Shown here: positions 52,699 to 61,832 of the stretch, piece after piece
How the letters are laid out: each line of letters begins with the position of its first letter
Numbering within the stretch: the first letter of the stretch is position 1
Origin: Sediminicola sp040566555
Lineage (GTDB): Bacteria; Bacteroidota; Bacteroidia; Flavobacteriales; Flavobacteriaceae
Direction: 5' to 3'
Assembly (NCBI RefSeq): GCF_040566555.1
Contig: NZ_JBEWYP010000003.1
Coordinates: forward strand, 454,176 to 518,175
Length of the DNA: 64,000 nt
The notes under the pieces: model-generated
Database searches by the model: none
What the model saw: only the letters and a program-made list of their open reading frames with translations
What the model was told of the DNA's origin: nothing
Position numbers and translations under genes: made by a program

Positions 52699-54350
52699 AC
52701 TATTGAGTTAATAATTTGTGGTAGGAAATAACTAAATACTACAATAAACACAAAAAAGACTAATAGAATATAAACCTCTTTCTGGTGAAAATCCGATTTT
52801 TTTGGCATAATTGAAATTCCCAAATCTGCCGCTTTCTTCCTGTTTCCGGTTAAATAACTGACCACGTAAGCCACGACCAATGCTATTATAACTCCTATAA
52901 AGTTTAACCATATCCAAAATATACTGAATCCTAGATCTACATTAACAATATTTTGAATTGTTTTTGAGAATATTAAATTGACCAATACTGCAATGACAAT
53001 TCCAGCATTCATCCCTTTATAGTTTACCTTATTTGAGAACATGGCCAATAAAAACGTAACCAAGACAGGACCATAAAAAACGGAACCAACGGCATTGATA
53101 ATTTCAATTACCGCACTTTTACTGCCACCAAATAAAAATGAACAACCCACACACACCGCTCCCCAAAAAAGAACCGACATTTTGGAAACCAACATATATT
53201 TTTTAGCTGGCAACTTAACCTTACCCCTATTAAAAAAATCCTCAACACTTACCGCTGATAAAGAGTTGACTGTGGAACTCATTGATGACATTGCCGCAGA
53301 CAAGATCCCTACTATCAATAATCCGATAAATCCATGAGGCAAATATTTTAATATAAATATGGGGATCATCAGATCAGCCTTGGCCCCATTTTGAGCAAAT
53401 TCTTCCGGAAAATACTTTTGGGTCATAACCGCAATATCGTTCATGTAATCCGGGGAAAGCGTAACCAAGGAACCAATGATAAGCCCCATGGTGCAATACA
53501 TCAAAACCATTGGAAAACGCATCAACCCATTAGCCAATAACAGTTTTCTAATAGTTCCTTCATCTCTTGCCGAAAGCAATCGTTGCGCCTGTGTCTGATC
53601 ACAGCCATAATAGGAAACATAAAGAAAGAAACCTCCAATAACCATGGGCCAAAACCCATATTCCTCATTATCACCAATTCCCCAATTAAAATCGATTACA
53701 TCCAATCTTTCGGGATCAAAGCCATTTGCCAATCCACCGACTTCACTTAAATTTTGCCATCCGTAAACAAAGCAGATGGCAATGCCCAAAAATAAAATGA
53801 TCATTTGAATGGCATCTCCCCAAACTACGGCCTTCATACCGCCTTGCCAGGAGTACACTACCGTTATCACACTAATAATTAACACTGTGTACACAAAATC
53901 GATATCCAAAACTGCCTGTAGAATAATAGCAATGGTATACACCATGACTCCAGTACTTAAAGCCCTACTGAGCATAAAAACAATACTTAATATCATTCGT
54001 GTTGAAGCATCAAATCGTCGCTCAACAAACTCATAGATACTCACTACCCCAGAACGGAACAATGGTGGGATAATGATTACCATAATAAATAGCATGGCCA
54101 AGGGAACGGCAAATTCAAAAGACAACCATTTCATTCCCCCACCCATTTTTAATCCTACAAAGGCCGGGGCAGAGATAAAACTTATGGCAGACAATTGTGT
54201 AGCCATGGTTGAAAGACTCAATGGGAACCATCCCATGCTCTTTCCTCCAAGAAAATAATCTTTGGAATCCTTATTTTCTTTAAAAAAGAATCCCATGGAT
54301 AAGAATCCTATAAGATAGAAGGCGACTATACTATAATCTAATGCGTTCAT
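52695..54350 (-). CDS. Sodium:solute symporter (SSS family)
   Basis: A 551-residue sodium-coupled transporter with about 13-14 membrane helices. The N-terminus (LDYSIVAFYLIGFLSMGFFF, FLGGKSMGWFPLSLSTMATQ) and the ISAPAFVGLKMGG and QAQRLLSARDE segments are typical of the sugar-type SSS branch. Substrate predicted from context: the glycoside handled by the adjacent phosphorylase and hydrolase. It is coupled to the glycerate kinase gene by a 4-base overlap and lies 109 bp downstream of the phosphorylase gene. Confidence 0.9.
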   Translation of the reverse strand: MNALDYSIVAFYLIGFLSMGFFFKENKDSKDYFLGGKSMGWFPLSLSTMATQLSAISFISAPAFVGLKMGGGMKWLSFEFAVPLAMLFIMVIIIPPLFRSGVVSIYEFVERRFDASTRMILSIVFMLSRALSTGVMVYTIAIILQAVLDIDFVYTVLIISVITVVYSWQGGMKAVVWGDAIQMIILFLGIAICFVYGWQNLSEVGGLANGFDPERLDVIDFNWGIGDNEEYGFWPMVIGGFFLYVSYYGCDQTQAQRLLSARDEGTIRKLLLANGLMRFPMVLMYCTMGLIIGSLVTLSPDYMNDIAVMTQKYFPEEFAQNGAKADLMIPIFILKYLPHGFIGLLIVGILSAAMSSMSSTVNSLSAVSVEDFFNRGKVKLPAKKYMLVSKMSVLFWGAVCVGCSFLFGGSKSAVIEIINAVGSVFYGPVLVTFLLAMFSNKVNYKGMNAGIVIAVLVNLIFSKTIQNIVNVDLGFSIFWIWLNFIGVIIALVVAYVVSYLTGNRKKAADLGISIMPKKSDFHQKEVYILLVFFVFIVVFSYFLPQIINSIV

Positions 54351-54459
54351 TCGGTTGATTTAAAATTTATTTATGAGCTAAGGTATACTTGCGTTAATAT
54401 ACCCGAGTTCCTTTTAATTACAAGTACTTGAAAGATGGGCTCTCAGAGCCAATTGAATA

Positions 54460-56157
54460 TTATTTTACTTTAAACCAATAATATTGGTACGGTTTCAATT
54501 TCCAAGAATCACCTGTCCATTCCTTTTCATTTACCAGATCATAAACATGAGATGATAGGGCTTTCATTGTTGCCTCGGAATTGCTGAAATTATACACGGC
54601 AAAAATAGTATCGCCTTCATGCTCTCTTTTAATGGAAAATATTTTTTGGTCATCGGAAACATGATAGCTTGCCTTACCCAGTGGATTGAATGCTTTTTGG
54701 TTTGTACGTATCTTTAATATCTTTTTATAGGCATTAAAAATAGTATGGCGCAAACTATCGGTGTCGGCAAGCTCAGAGGCCAATTGTTCATAGTTGAGCT
54801 TTTCCCTATTAATCCTTCGTTTGATCCCTGATTCCTCTACCCCTTTGTAATAATTACGTGACCCAACCAAGGAATGAAAATAAATACCTGGAACCCCAGG
54901 CATTGCCAACATTACAGATTGTGTAAGGATCATTTTAGCAACACGGACTTCATCTTCCTCTTCAGGACCGCTTAAAAGATCCATATAATTACAATTCAGC
55001 TCATAAGGGGATTGGGATCCGTCTTCATTATTTTTATATCCAACAAGGCCTCCATGCTTTTCTGCACGTTTGGCCAATTGACCAACCTCCTCATCCGGAA
55101 TAATATTTTGTAAGGGGCGCATGCCAATACCATCGTGACTGGCGGTAAAATTGAAAAAACACACTTTATCACTCGGAAACTTCAAGGATTGAGCCCAGTT
55201 TCCTAAGACACTTACGCTTTCTTTCATTATGGAATATACCAATAACGGTGCAAGGGTAAAGTTATAAACCAAATCAGCCTCATCTTCTCCATTGCCAAAA
55301 TAGGAGATGTTTTCTTTGTGGGGCACATTTGTCTCCGTAATGATATACAGGTCATCGGTTAACAATCGGATAACCTCTTTGTGCAATTTAATGATCAAAT
55401 GGGTCTCTGGTAAGTGAATGCAGTTGGTCCCTATCTCTTTCCATAAAAAAGCAATAGCATCCAACCTTATAAATCTTCCTCCTTTTGAAGTATAAAACAA
55501 TAATACATCCAAGATGGCTATAAAGACCTCAGGGGATCTTGCGTTCAAATCTACCTGATCCTCACTAAAGGTGGTCCAAACATGTATTTCTTTCCTTTGT
55601 TTTGTTTTAAAAGGCGTCAATAAGGGCAATGCCCTGGGCCTTACCACTTTTGATAAATCTATGGATGGGTCAACAGCTATAAAAAAATCCTTAAAGCCTT
55701 CTTCCTGAGCTAAATAAAATTGAAACCATTTGGAAGATTTAGACATATGGTTGACGACCGCATCAAACATAATATTATTGCTCTCGGATAATTTTTTTAT
55801 ATCCTCCCAAGTACCCAAATCAGGATCGATCTCATAATAATCAGTTACAGAAAACCCGTCATCCGATGTATAAGGAAAACAAGGCAGGATATGGGTTGTA
55901 TTGATTTCTGGTAAACAATAATTATCAATAAATTTTTTTAAGGTCTGTAAATGTGACTTGCCCTCCTGCTGGACGTTGTCACCATAGGTGATCAGCATAA
56001 CATCCTTTTCGGTGAGGGGTGCATGAACGTCCTTTATTATGGGCCTATATTTTTCCAATAGCTCCTCAACCTTCTTCAGTACCCAATCCGATTGTTTTTC
56101 GGTATACAAAGTCCTTAAGGAATTAAGAAATGATTCTTTATGTAGTTGTTTTTCCAT
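54460..56157 (-). CDS. GH13_18 glycoside phosphorylase, probably glucosylglycerate phosphorylase
   Basis: A 565-residue relative of sucrose phosphorylase. Catalytic residues visible: nucleophile D233 (RFIRLDAIAFLWK), acid/base E275 (IITETNVPHKENISYFG) and stabiliser D342 (TASHDGIGMRP). Residues 173-183 read RPRALPLLTPF, a loop that differs from sucrose phosphorylase and, as I recall, resembles glucosylglycerate phosphorylases such as E. coli YcjM. Predicted reaction: alpha-glucosylglycerate + phosphate to alpha-glucose-1-phosphate + D-glycerate. Glucosylglycerol or sucrose are alternatives; the glycerate kinase in the operon favours glycerate. Confidence 0.8.
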   Translation of the reverse strand: MEKQLHKESFLNSLRTLYTEKQSDWVLKKVEELLEKYRPIIKDVHAPLTEKDVMLITYGDNVQQEGKSHLQTLKKFIDNYCLPEINTTHILPCFPYTSDDGFSVTDYYEIDPDLGTWEDIKKLSESNNIMFDAVVNHMSKSSKWFQFYLAQEEGFKDFFIAVDPSIDLSKVVRPRALPLLTPFKTKQRKEIHVWTTFSEDQVDLNARSPEVFIAILDVLLFYTSKGGRFIRLDAIAFLWKEIGTNCIHLPETHLIIKLHKEVIRLLTDDLYIITETNVPHKENISYFGNGEDEADLVYNFTLAPLLVYSIMKESVSVLGNWAQSLKFPSDKVCFFNFTASHDGIGMRPLQNIIPDEEVGQLAKRAEKHGGLVGYKNNEDGSQSPYELNCNYMDLLSGPEEEDEVRVAKMILTQSVMLAMPGVPGIYFHSLVGSRNYYKGVEESGIKRRINREKLNYEQLASELADTDSLRHTIFNAYKKILKIRTNQKAFNPLGKASYHVSDDQKIFSIKREHEGDTIFAVYNFSNSEATMKALSSHVYDLVNEKEWTGDSWKLKPYQYYWFKVK

Positions 56158-56210
56158 GATTGATTTTATTTTTTATCCACCACTTAATAAAAGCGAAATA
56201 GAATATTATT

Positions 56211-57515
56211 TTAATTTTCAGTCAAATCCAAGAATAGTGCGGCACTCCAAGAAAAATCACTGCCTCCATATCCTTTTACGTCTCCTTTATAAATGGACTT
56301 CCTGGGATCGAAATATTCATAAAACCCCACTTTCTCCAAAATTTCAATACTATCCGATTTGACTCTTTGTGCCAAATCATTGAATCCATAATCCAACAGG
56401 CCATGGTAGAGCATCCAATTTAAATTTATCCACACAGGTCCTCTCCAATATTTCTTAGGATTAAATTTATCAGTGCTCGGGTCAAAAGAAGCGCACAGAT
56501 ACATGTCCTCCCCTCCAAATTTATCCATCATTGTGCGTACCAATGCCTCAGCTTGATCCTTGTTGGGAATACCGGCATACAGCGGTGAAAAAGAGGATGA
56601 ACTCACCATTCTGATAGGTTTGTCATTTCTTAGATCATAGTGGATGTAAGCCCCTAAATCCTTGTCGTATAGCTTACGATTAAAGGAGGTAATACTTTTT
56701 TCTTGCCATTGTTCCAATTGCTCAATTTTATCCTCATTGCCGCCTATCATTTTATATAGGGAGATCAAGGCGGAATTGGATTTGATCAACATGGAATTAA
56801 ACAGAGGATCCTGCACCAAAAAAGGGGAAAATTCAGCGATTTTGGCATCGTTATAATTGTGTTCCTTGGCTATGTCTATTATATGTAGATAGTAGTCATA
56901 TTCCCTTTTTGTAGGACGTTCGGATGGATCTATAATGGAAGTATCCCTCCGTTCAAAATTATATACGGGAGCATCAATAGTTTCAAAAATGGGATCCCAG
57001 AGCGGGGAATTGTCCGTCCCAGATTCCCAGTTATGGTAGATATATACCAATCCTTCATCTTTTGGGTCGCGGTTATTATAAAAATACTGATGATTCTTAT
57101 ATACCCTATCAATGTTGTTTTTGATAAACTGTAATGACTCTTTTTTATCCTTGGCTATTTCATGCATTCTTTCCAAGGTAAAACCCAATACCGGGGGTTG
57201 CGTCATTCCAGTGGATGGATACTCTTTATTTGCCAATGGATGTAGATCTGCTCTATGAAAATTGGGGCCCGGGAAATAGGTGTCACTTACTTTATGAAAA
57301 ACAATGTGGGGGATAAATCCATTGATCCATTGTGCATTCAAGAGCGTTTCTACTTCTCTCTCGGCCATTTTCTGATCAAAATGAGCCAATCCTATAGCTA
57401 TAAAACCAGAATCCCATTTCCATTGATAAGGGTACAGATTTTTACTGGGAACGGTATATCCGTCCCGCCAATTGGCCTTGAGTATTTCTATCGCTTTATT
57501 CCTCATTTTTGACAA
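56211..57515 (-). CDS. GH63/MGH1-like hydrolase, probably of glucosyl- or mannosylglycerate
   Basis: A 434-residue (alpha/alpha)6-barrel glycoside hydrolase. PYQWKWDSGFIAIG (D35), NWESGTDNSPLWDP (candidate acid D168), KYWRGPVWINLNW and FYEYFDP (candidate base E400) match the pattern of GH63 mannosylglycerate/glucosylglycerate hydrolases as I remember it. It has no signal peptide, so it acts inside the cell, after transport. It overlaps the end of the glycosyltransferase gene by 20 bases and is followed 53 bp later by the phosphorylase. Confidence 0.78.
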   Translation of the reverse strand: MSKMRNKAIEILKANWRDGYTVPSKNLYPYQWKWDSGFIAIGLAHFDQKMAEREVETLLNAQWINGFIPHIVFHKVSDTYFPGPNFHRADLHPLANKEYPSTGMTQPPVLGFTLERMHEIAKDKKESLQFIKNNIDRVYKNHQYFYNNRDPKDEGLVYIYHNWESGTDNSPLWDPIFETIDAPVYNFERRDTSIIDPSERPTKREYDYYLHIIDIAKEHNYNDAKIAEFSPFLVQDPLFNSMLIKSNSALISLYKMIGGNEDKIEQLEQWQEKSITSFNRKLYDKDLGAYIHYDLRNDKPIRMVSSSSFSPLYAGIPNKDQAEALVRTMMDKFGGEDMYLCASFDPSTDKFNPKKYWRGPVWINLNWMLYHGLLDYGFNDLAQRVKSDSIEILEKVGFYEYFDPRKSIYKGDVKGYGGSDFSWSAALFLDLTEN

Positions 57516-58851
57516 TGGATTTTAATAATTTTTCTAAGGCATCCATGGATAAATTCTTCTTGCCAATGATGTAATTTTCAGCAGTCAATTTCTTATATGT
57601 ATCACCATCCAAAAGGAGTTCTATTGTTTTTTCTGCGGCGCTGGATACTATCGACTGTTCCACTATAGCCAATCCGTCTTTCTTTAAGCTATGTTGGGCA
57701 CCTAGGTCCACGGTATGGAAATTAAGTGGTAGGATATCGGTAACAAAAACAGGATATTGGTAACTTATAATTATTTTTTTTGCTACCAGGGCCTCTATAA
57801 ATTGATTGCCCCAACCTTCCAATAGACTGGTATAGGTAACCAGATCACAATGGGCATAAGCGTCCCATAAGGAGTATTTTTTATGGCCGTTGTCATGGGA
57901 TCTTTCGTGGTCTATATGATCATTGACCCATCTGATATCCACATCTTTTTGATGGGCATATTTCATTATTTTATCAAAATATGGAGGGTCCTCATTTAGG
58001 CCTACCATCAAATAAACGATGTTACTGTTCACATCGAAAACTTGACCATTGTATAGTTTTTTACCTATTAATTTCTGTTTGTTCGCATTTAATTCTGCAA
58101 CCACATCCAAGGCTAATTCTATTCCCTTTCGTTGTACTATCCTAGTTGCCTGAAGGACAATTAAGTCATTATCCTTTATACCAAAAGTTGTCCGAAAGTC
58201 AGCATTGAAATCATCAACGATCCAATTGTTATCGAAATCAAAAACGTTTGGCACAACTGTACTCTCAATTTGTCTTCTTTTTAATAATTCGTTCTTAGCT
58301 ATGGTATTAATTACAACGTGCTTTATTCTCGGGTGATTGGGAGGGAAAATCGTTATTAAATACTCTTGAACAAAAGAACATGTTGGGTGGCTATATTTTT
58401 CTCTTTCCCAATGAAAATCGTGATGATGACATAAACATCTCACATCAGAATTTTTTATGGCATTAAAAAAACCTAAACCAGCTGATAAGTTCCAACCTAA
58501 AGAAAACATATTATTTACCATTAAAAGGTCGACCCCTTTTTTGTTAATTATGTTTATCAGTTTAGTTTCAATCGAGTTTGCTTCCTTTTCTATTTCTTGC
58601 TTAAAGGCCTCTTCATTTTTATAGGAATGAAATTTAACATACGCATTCTCAACGACCTTATTATTTGTGGCATCATTATAATGTAATTCTTCAATAATTT
58701 CCACATCCTTCAATGTTCCCCTTGAACCTGCAACGTAAATGACATTGTGACCAAGTTTTTCAAGAACAAGTTTCCATTTATCCATCTCTAAAGAAACACC
58801 ATCGGTTTCTCCAACTCTAAAATGACAAAGTGCTATCGTTAGTTTTTCCAT
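57496..58851 (-). CDS. GT4-type glycosyltransferase in the glycosylglycerate locus
   Basis: A cytoplasmic 451-residue GT-B enzyme: LTIALCHFRVGETDGVSLEM near the start, IVLQATRIVQRKGIELALDV at the beginning of the nucleotide-binding half, and the E-x7-E motif in LLEGWGNQFIEALVAKK near residue 365. The donor is not apparent. A synthetic enzyme in an otherwise catabolic set is unexpected. It could make or remodel the osmolyte, for example add mannose to glucosylglycerate as in mannosylglucosylglycerate synthesis. It starts 78 bp after the receptor gene, behind a terminator. Confidence 0.75.
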   Translation of the reverse strand: MEKLTIALCHFRVGETDGVSLEMDKWKLVLEKLGHNVIYVAGSRGTLKDVEIIEELHYNDATNNKVVENAYVKFHSYKNEEAFKQEIEKEANSIETKLINIINKKGVDLLMVNNMFSLGWNLSAGLGFFNAIKNSDVRCLCHHHDFHWEREKYSHPTCSFVQEYLITIFPPNHPRIKHVVINTIAKNELLKRRQIESTVVPNVFDFDNNWIVDDFNADFRTTFGIKDNDLIVLQATRIVQRKGIELALDVVAELNANKQKLIGKKLYNGQVFDVNSNIVYLMVGLNEDPPYFDKIMKYAHQKDVDIRWVNDHIDHERSHDNGHKKYSLWDAYAHCDLVTYTSLLEGWGNQFIEALVAKKIIISYQYPVFVTDILPLNFHTVDLGAQHSLKKDGLAIVEQSIVSSAAEKTIELLLDGDTYKKLTAENYIIGKKNLSMDALEKLLKSIVKNEE

Positions 58852-58863
58852 AATGTAATTTGT

Positions 58864-58906
58864 ATAAAAAAACTCATCACTTACACTTAGGAGTAAGTGA
58901 TGAGTT
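58864..58906 (-). terminator. Strong hairpin between receptor and glycosyltransferase genes
   Basis: A 14-bp perfect stem (58871-58884 with 58893-58906) with an 8-base loop. On the - strand it is followed by seven Ts, the form of an intrinsic terminator. It would stop part of the receptor transcript before the enzyme genes. Confidence 0.88.
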
Positions 58907-58928
58907 GGTACTAATAAATCAAAAGAAT

Positions 58929-61631
58929 TTAGAAAGTAAAGGTTGCGTTGAAAAACATACGCCTTGGTAGAATAGGACGACCTACGAAGAAATCTCCGGC
59001 AGTTGCTTGTGCAAATGCTCTTGGATCCCCTTCAGATAATCCTTGACTGTCAGTTAAATTGAAAACTGAGAATCCAAGTCTTAAATTTTTACTGTCCTCA
59101 AACGGGATGGTATACCCACCACCAATTCTAATTACGGTAAACCCGTCCAATTCCACTAGATTGGCATCGTCATTAAATTGACTACCTCTTATGTTGGCGG
59201 AAGCGAATGCATCCAAAGAGCTATTATCATAATCCAGTCTTAATGTGGACAATACTTTTGGCTGTCTTCTCAATTGTTTTCCAACATTTACACCATTAGT
59301 TACTGTTCCCTCAACTAAAACCACACCATCAACTGTACCTGATTGTAACACGGTACGCTCATCATTTCGCAATTCATGGTCTTGGTATGTAAAGTTTCCA
59401 TTAAAGGAGAAATCATCAATAAATCTCCAATCCCAAGAAGCCTCCACGCCTACTGTTTTAGTATCTTGAACTGTTTTAATACCATCTACGGTACCTATAG
59501 TTCCACCATAATTTAATCTTTGGATAGCCACCCTATCTGTTAAGGTGGTATAATACCCAGCAAACGTCCCTGAAAATTTAGCCTGTCCATATTTTAAACC
59601 TGCTTCATATTGATAGATGTTTTCTACATCATATGTTCCGGCAGTTTCATCATTACGCACCACGTTTATGCTTCTTGTTAAAGGAAAGAAGTATCCTTTG
59701 GACATATTCGCATAGGCATTTAAATTATCGTTGATGTTGTACAAGGCAGCTAAAGAAGCTGCAAATCCTGTAGCGCTAACTTCTGCTCTCGTAAATGAAC
59801 CTGTAGCAAAGTTTACGTTCTGTAAGGCACTTGTAAGGTTCGGATCATCATAGACCTGTGCAGAACCAATACCCCCATTTTCTCTACGTGCAACTTGTTT
59901 TTCTACACGAATACCAGCATCTATACGCCATCTGTCCAATATCATCTCATCAGTTAAATAAAACGCTGATCTTTCTTGACTTAAATAATTATTAGAGGTA
60001 ACACCAATTCTATTGGTAAGTCCATTTTGGGCAAAAATCACATCATTCCCACCAGCATCAGTGAAAGATAAGTTTACCAATTGTGGTTCATTGTTAAATG
60101 CTGTTAATGTTCTAAACTGATAATTGTTGTCTTCACCTTCAGAAAATGCAAGATAGGTTCCCAAATTGATATTATGTTCCACAACGTCTCCCACGATTTT
60201 TTTTGTGATATTAAATTCTCCCGTATAATCGGTAATTGGACGGTTTCTATCTACATGAAGATTGTCAATAATACGATCATTGCTTCCCAATGCAGTACCT
60301 CCTACATAGGCTGCGTTGACGTTGGTTGCACCTGGAAATCCTTGTATATCCAAGTAATCGTTCAAGGTCACCGGGGTATTGGCTTTACCATTAGCTGCAA
60401 CATAAAGTGCAAAATCATTAATATAGTCGGATACCTTTACTTTAGTCTTAATTTTCCAATCGTCTCCAAGATCATAATCAAAAACACTCATGGCATAAAA
60501 ACCTCTGGTCCAAATCCCTTCTTCAATTGGGCTTCTATATTCACCAGCAGGAGTCAAGAAACTTGTATTGGCCAAATGAGAAGAATTTAATTGATAAACC
60601 GTCTCACCATCATTACCAGCAATCCTTTCACGAGAATCGCCGTCTAAGGGAAGACCAAGTAAAAATTGTGACTTATCATCCAAAAATTGAGTATAAACAG
60701 TAAATGATCCTCTGTCAAATTTCTTTTTAATGTTCGCCCTAAACTGATATCCTTTGGATGGCAAACCAAAATCTAATGGACCATCATCCTTACGAACCCA
60801 ACCAGAGAACGCATAAAATGTATTGGAATCTGCACTACCCAATTGACCTCCAGAATAGAATTCTGTTTTAACCCTTCCTACATCGGCCACTTCAATATTT
60901 ATGATATTTTCATCATTGGTGTCTCCTGTCTTGGAAATATAGTTGATAATACCTGCGGTAGAACCTGCACCATATAATATGGAAGATCCACCACGAACAA
61001 ATTCAACCCCTTTAACTCCTTGATCCACCTTTGCATAGACATCACCAGCTGTTGAACTTAAGCCATACCCAGCTAACGTCAAACCATCAAATTGTATAGG
61101 AGAAAAGTCGTTCTGCCCACCTGAAGGCAAACCTCTAACGAAAATATTTGTAGCTCCTTCACCACCACCACCATCGGCAACAACACCTGGTATAGAGGCC
61201 ACAATGTCTGCCTGGCTATTCGCATTAAGTTTTGTCAAGTCTTTCGCATTAATGGAAGTAATGGACAATGGTGATTCTTTTTGGGATCTAAAGGTAGTAG
61301 TTGCGGTAAGCACAACTTCATCCAACATATTTCCACCTTCCTGAAGTACAATCTCCAATTCAATAGGAGAACCATCTAAAGTCACTGCTTTTTCAACCGT
61401 TGTGTAGCCCAAATAGGAAATTTGGAGAATCTGAGCTCCAGTTAAACTAGTAGAAAAAGAAAATTTTCCATCAAAATCAGTTGTACCTCCAGATGTAGAA
61501 TTTTTGAAGTACACATTGGCCCCTGGGATCGGGGTTCCTTGTGAATCCTTAACGGATCCGGTTACGTCCGTCTGCCCAAAAGAAATAAAGGACAACAGAC
61601 CAATTACAGCAAAAAGTAATGCTTTTTTCAT
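58929..61631 (-). CDS. TonB-dependent receptor of the glycosylglycerate locus
   Basis: A 900-residue outer-membrane importer. It has a signal peptide (ending ISFGQ), a carboxypeptidase-like domain (VTGSVKDSQGTPIPGANVYF), a plug with LNANSQADIVASIPGVVADG and IFVRGLPSGGQNDFSPIQFD, GVKGVEFVRGGSSILYGAGS, and a beta barrel ending MFFNATFTF. The sequence is of the siderophore/vitamin-receptor type layout instead of SusC, and no SusD gene is beside it. It is the first gene after the LacI operator, so it is probably the most strongly regulated member. Confidence 0.9.
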   Translation of the reverse strand: MKKALLFAVIGLLSFISFGQTDVTGSVKDSQGTPIPGANVYFKNSTSGGTTDFDGKFSFSTSLTGAQILQISYLGYTTVEKAVTLDGSPIELEIVLQEGGNMLDEVVLTATTTFRSQKESPLSITSINAKDLTKLNANSQADIVASIPGVVADGGGGEGATNIFVRGLPSGGQNDFSPIQFDGLTLAGYGLSSTAGDVYAKVDQGVKGVEFVRGGSSILYGAGSTAGIINYISKTGDTNDENIINIEVADVGRVKTEFYSGGQLGSADSNTFYAFSGWVRKDDGPLDFGLPSKGYQFRANIKKKFDRGSFTVYTQFLDDKSQFLLGLPLDGDSRERIAGNDGETVYQLNSSHLANTSFLTPAGEYRSPIEEGIWTRGFYAMSVFDYDLGDDWKIKTKVKVSDYINDFALYVAANGKANTPVTLNDYLDIQGFPGATNVNAAYVGGTALGSNDRIIDNLHVDRNRPITDYTGEFNITKKIVGDVVEHNINLGTYLAFSEGEDNNYQFRTLTAFNNEPQLVNLSFTDAGGNDVIFAQNGLTNRIGVTSNNYLSQERSAFYLTDEMILDRWRIDAGIRVEKQVARRENGGIGSAQVYDDPNLTSALQNVNFATGSFTRAEVSATGFAASLAALYNINDNLNAYANMSKGYFFPLTRSINVVRNDETAGTYDVENIYQYEAGLKYGQAKFSGTFAGYYTTLTDRVAIQRLNYGGTIGTVDGIKTVQDTKTVGVEASWDWRFIDDFSFNGNFTYQDHELRNDERTVLQSGTVDGVVLVEGTVTNGVNVGKQLRRQPKVLSTLRLDYDNSSLDAFASANIRGSQFNDDANLVELDGFTVIRIGGGYTIPFEDSKNLRLGFSVFNLTDSQGLSEGDPRAFAQATAGDFFVGRPILPRRMFFNATFTF

Positions 61632-61712
61632 AATCTTAGTTTAGTTTTAATATTAGTTAGTATTGTTATACTCTCAGGTTATTAAGGCTAAGATTGGGAA
61701 TAAGTGCTATAT

Positions 61713-61742
61713 AAGGTACTGAATTTTAACAGATTATCAACT
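61713..61742 (-). promoter_or_regulatory. Possible promoter of the TonB receptor gene
   Basis: On the - strand a TTG at the edge of the palindrome is followed after 19 bases by TACCTTAT, which differs from TAnnTTTG at two positions. If real, the operator covers the -33 element, suiting repression. Confidence 0.35.
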
Positions 61743-61768
61743 ATAACGTTTTCGAAAACGTTATAGTT
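61739..61768. promoter_or_regulatory. LacI-family operator, 30-bp perfect palindrome
   Basis: A dyad with 15-base arms centred on 61753/61754, core ACGTTTTCGAAAACGT. The central CG of a symmetric site is the usual LacI-family form. It lies between the receptor gene (start 107 bp away) and the divergent lacI-type gene (64 bp away), so both can be controlled. I found no second copy in the locus. Confidence 0.85.
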
Positions 61769-61832
61769 TTAGGAAAAATGACATTTTAGACGGCATAAAT
61801 GTTTACATTTAAGAAGTAATGGGCGTATAGTA

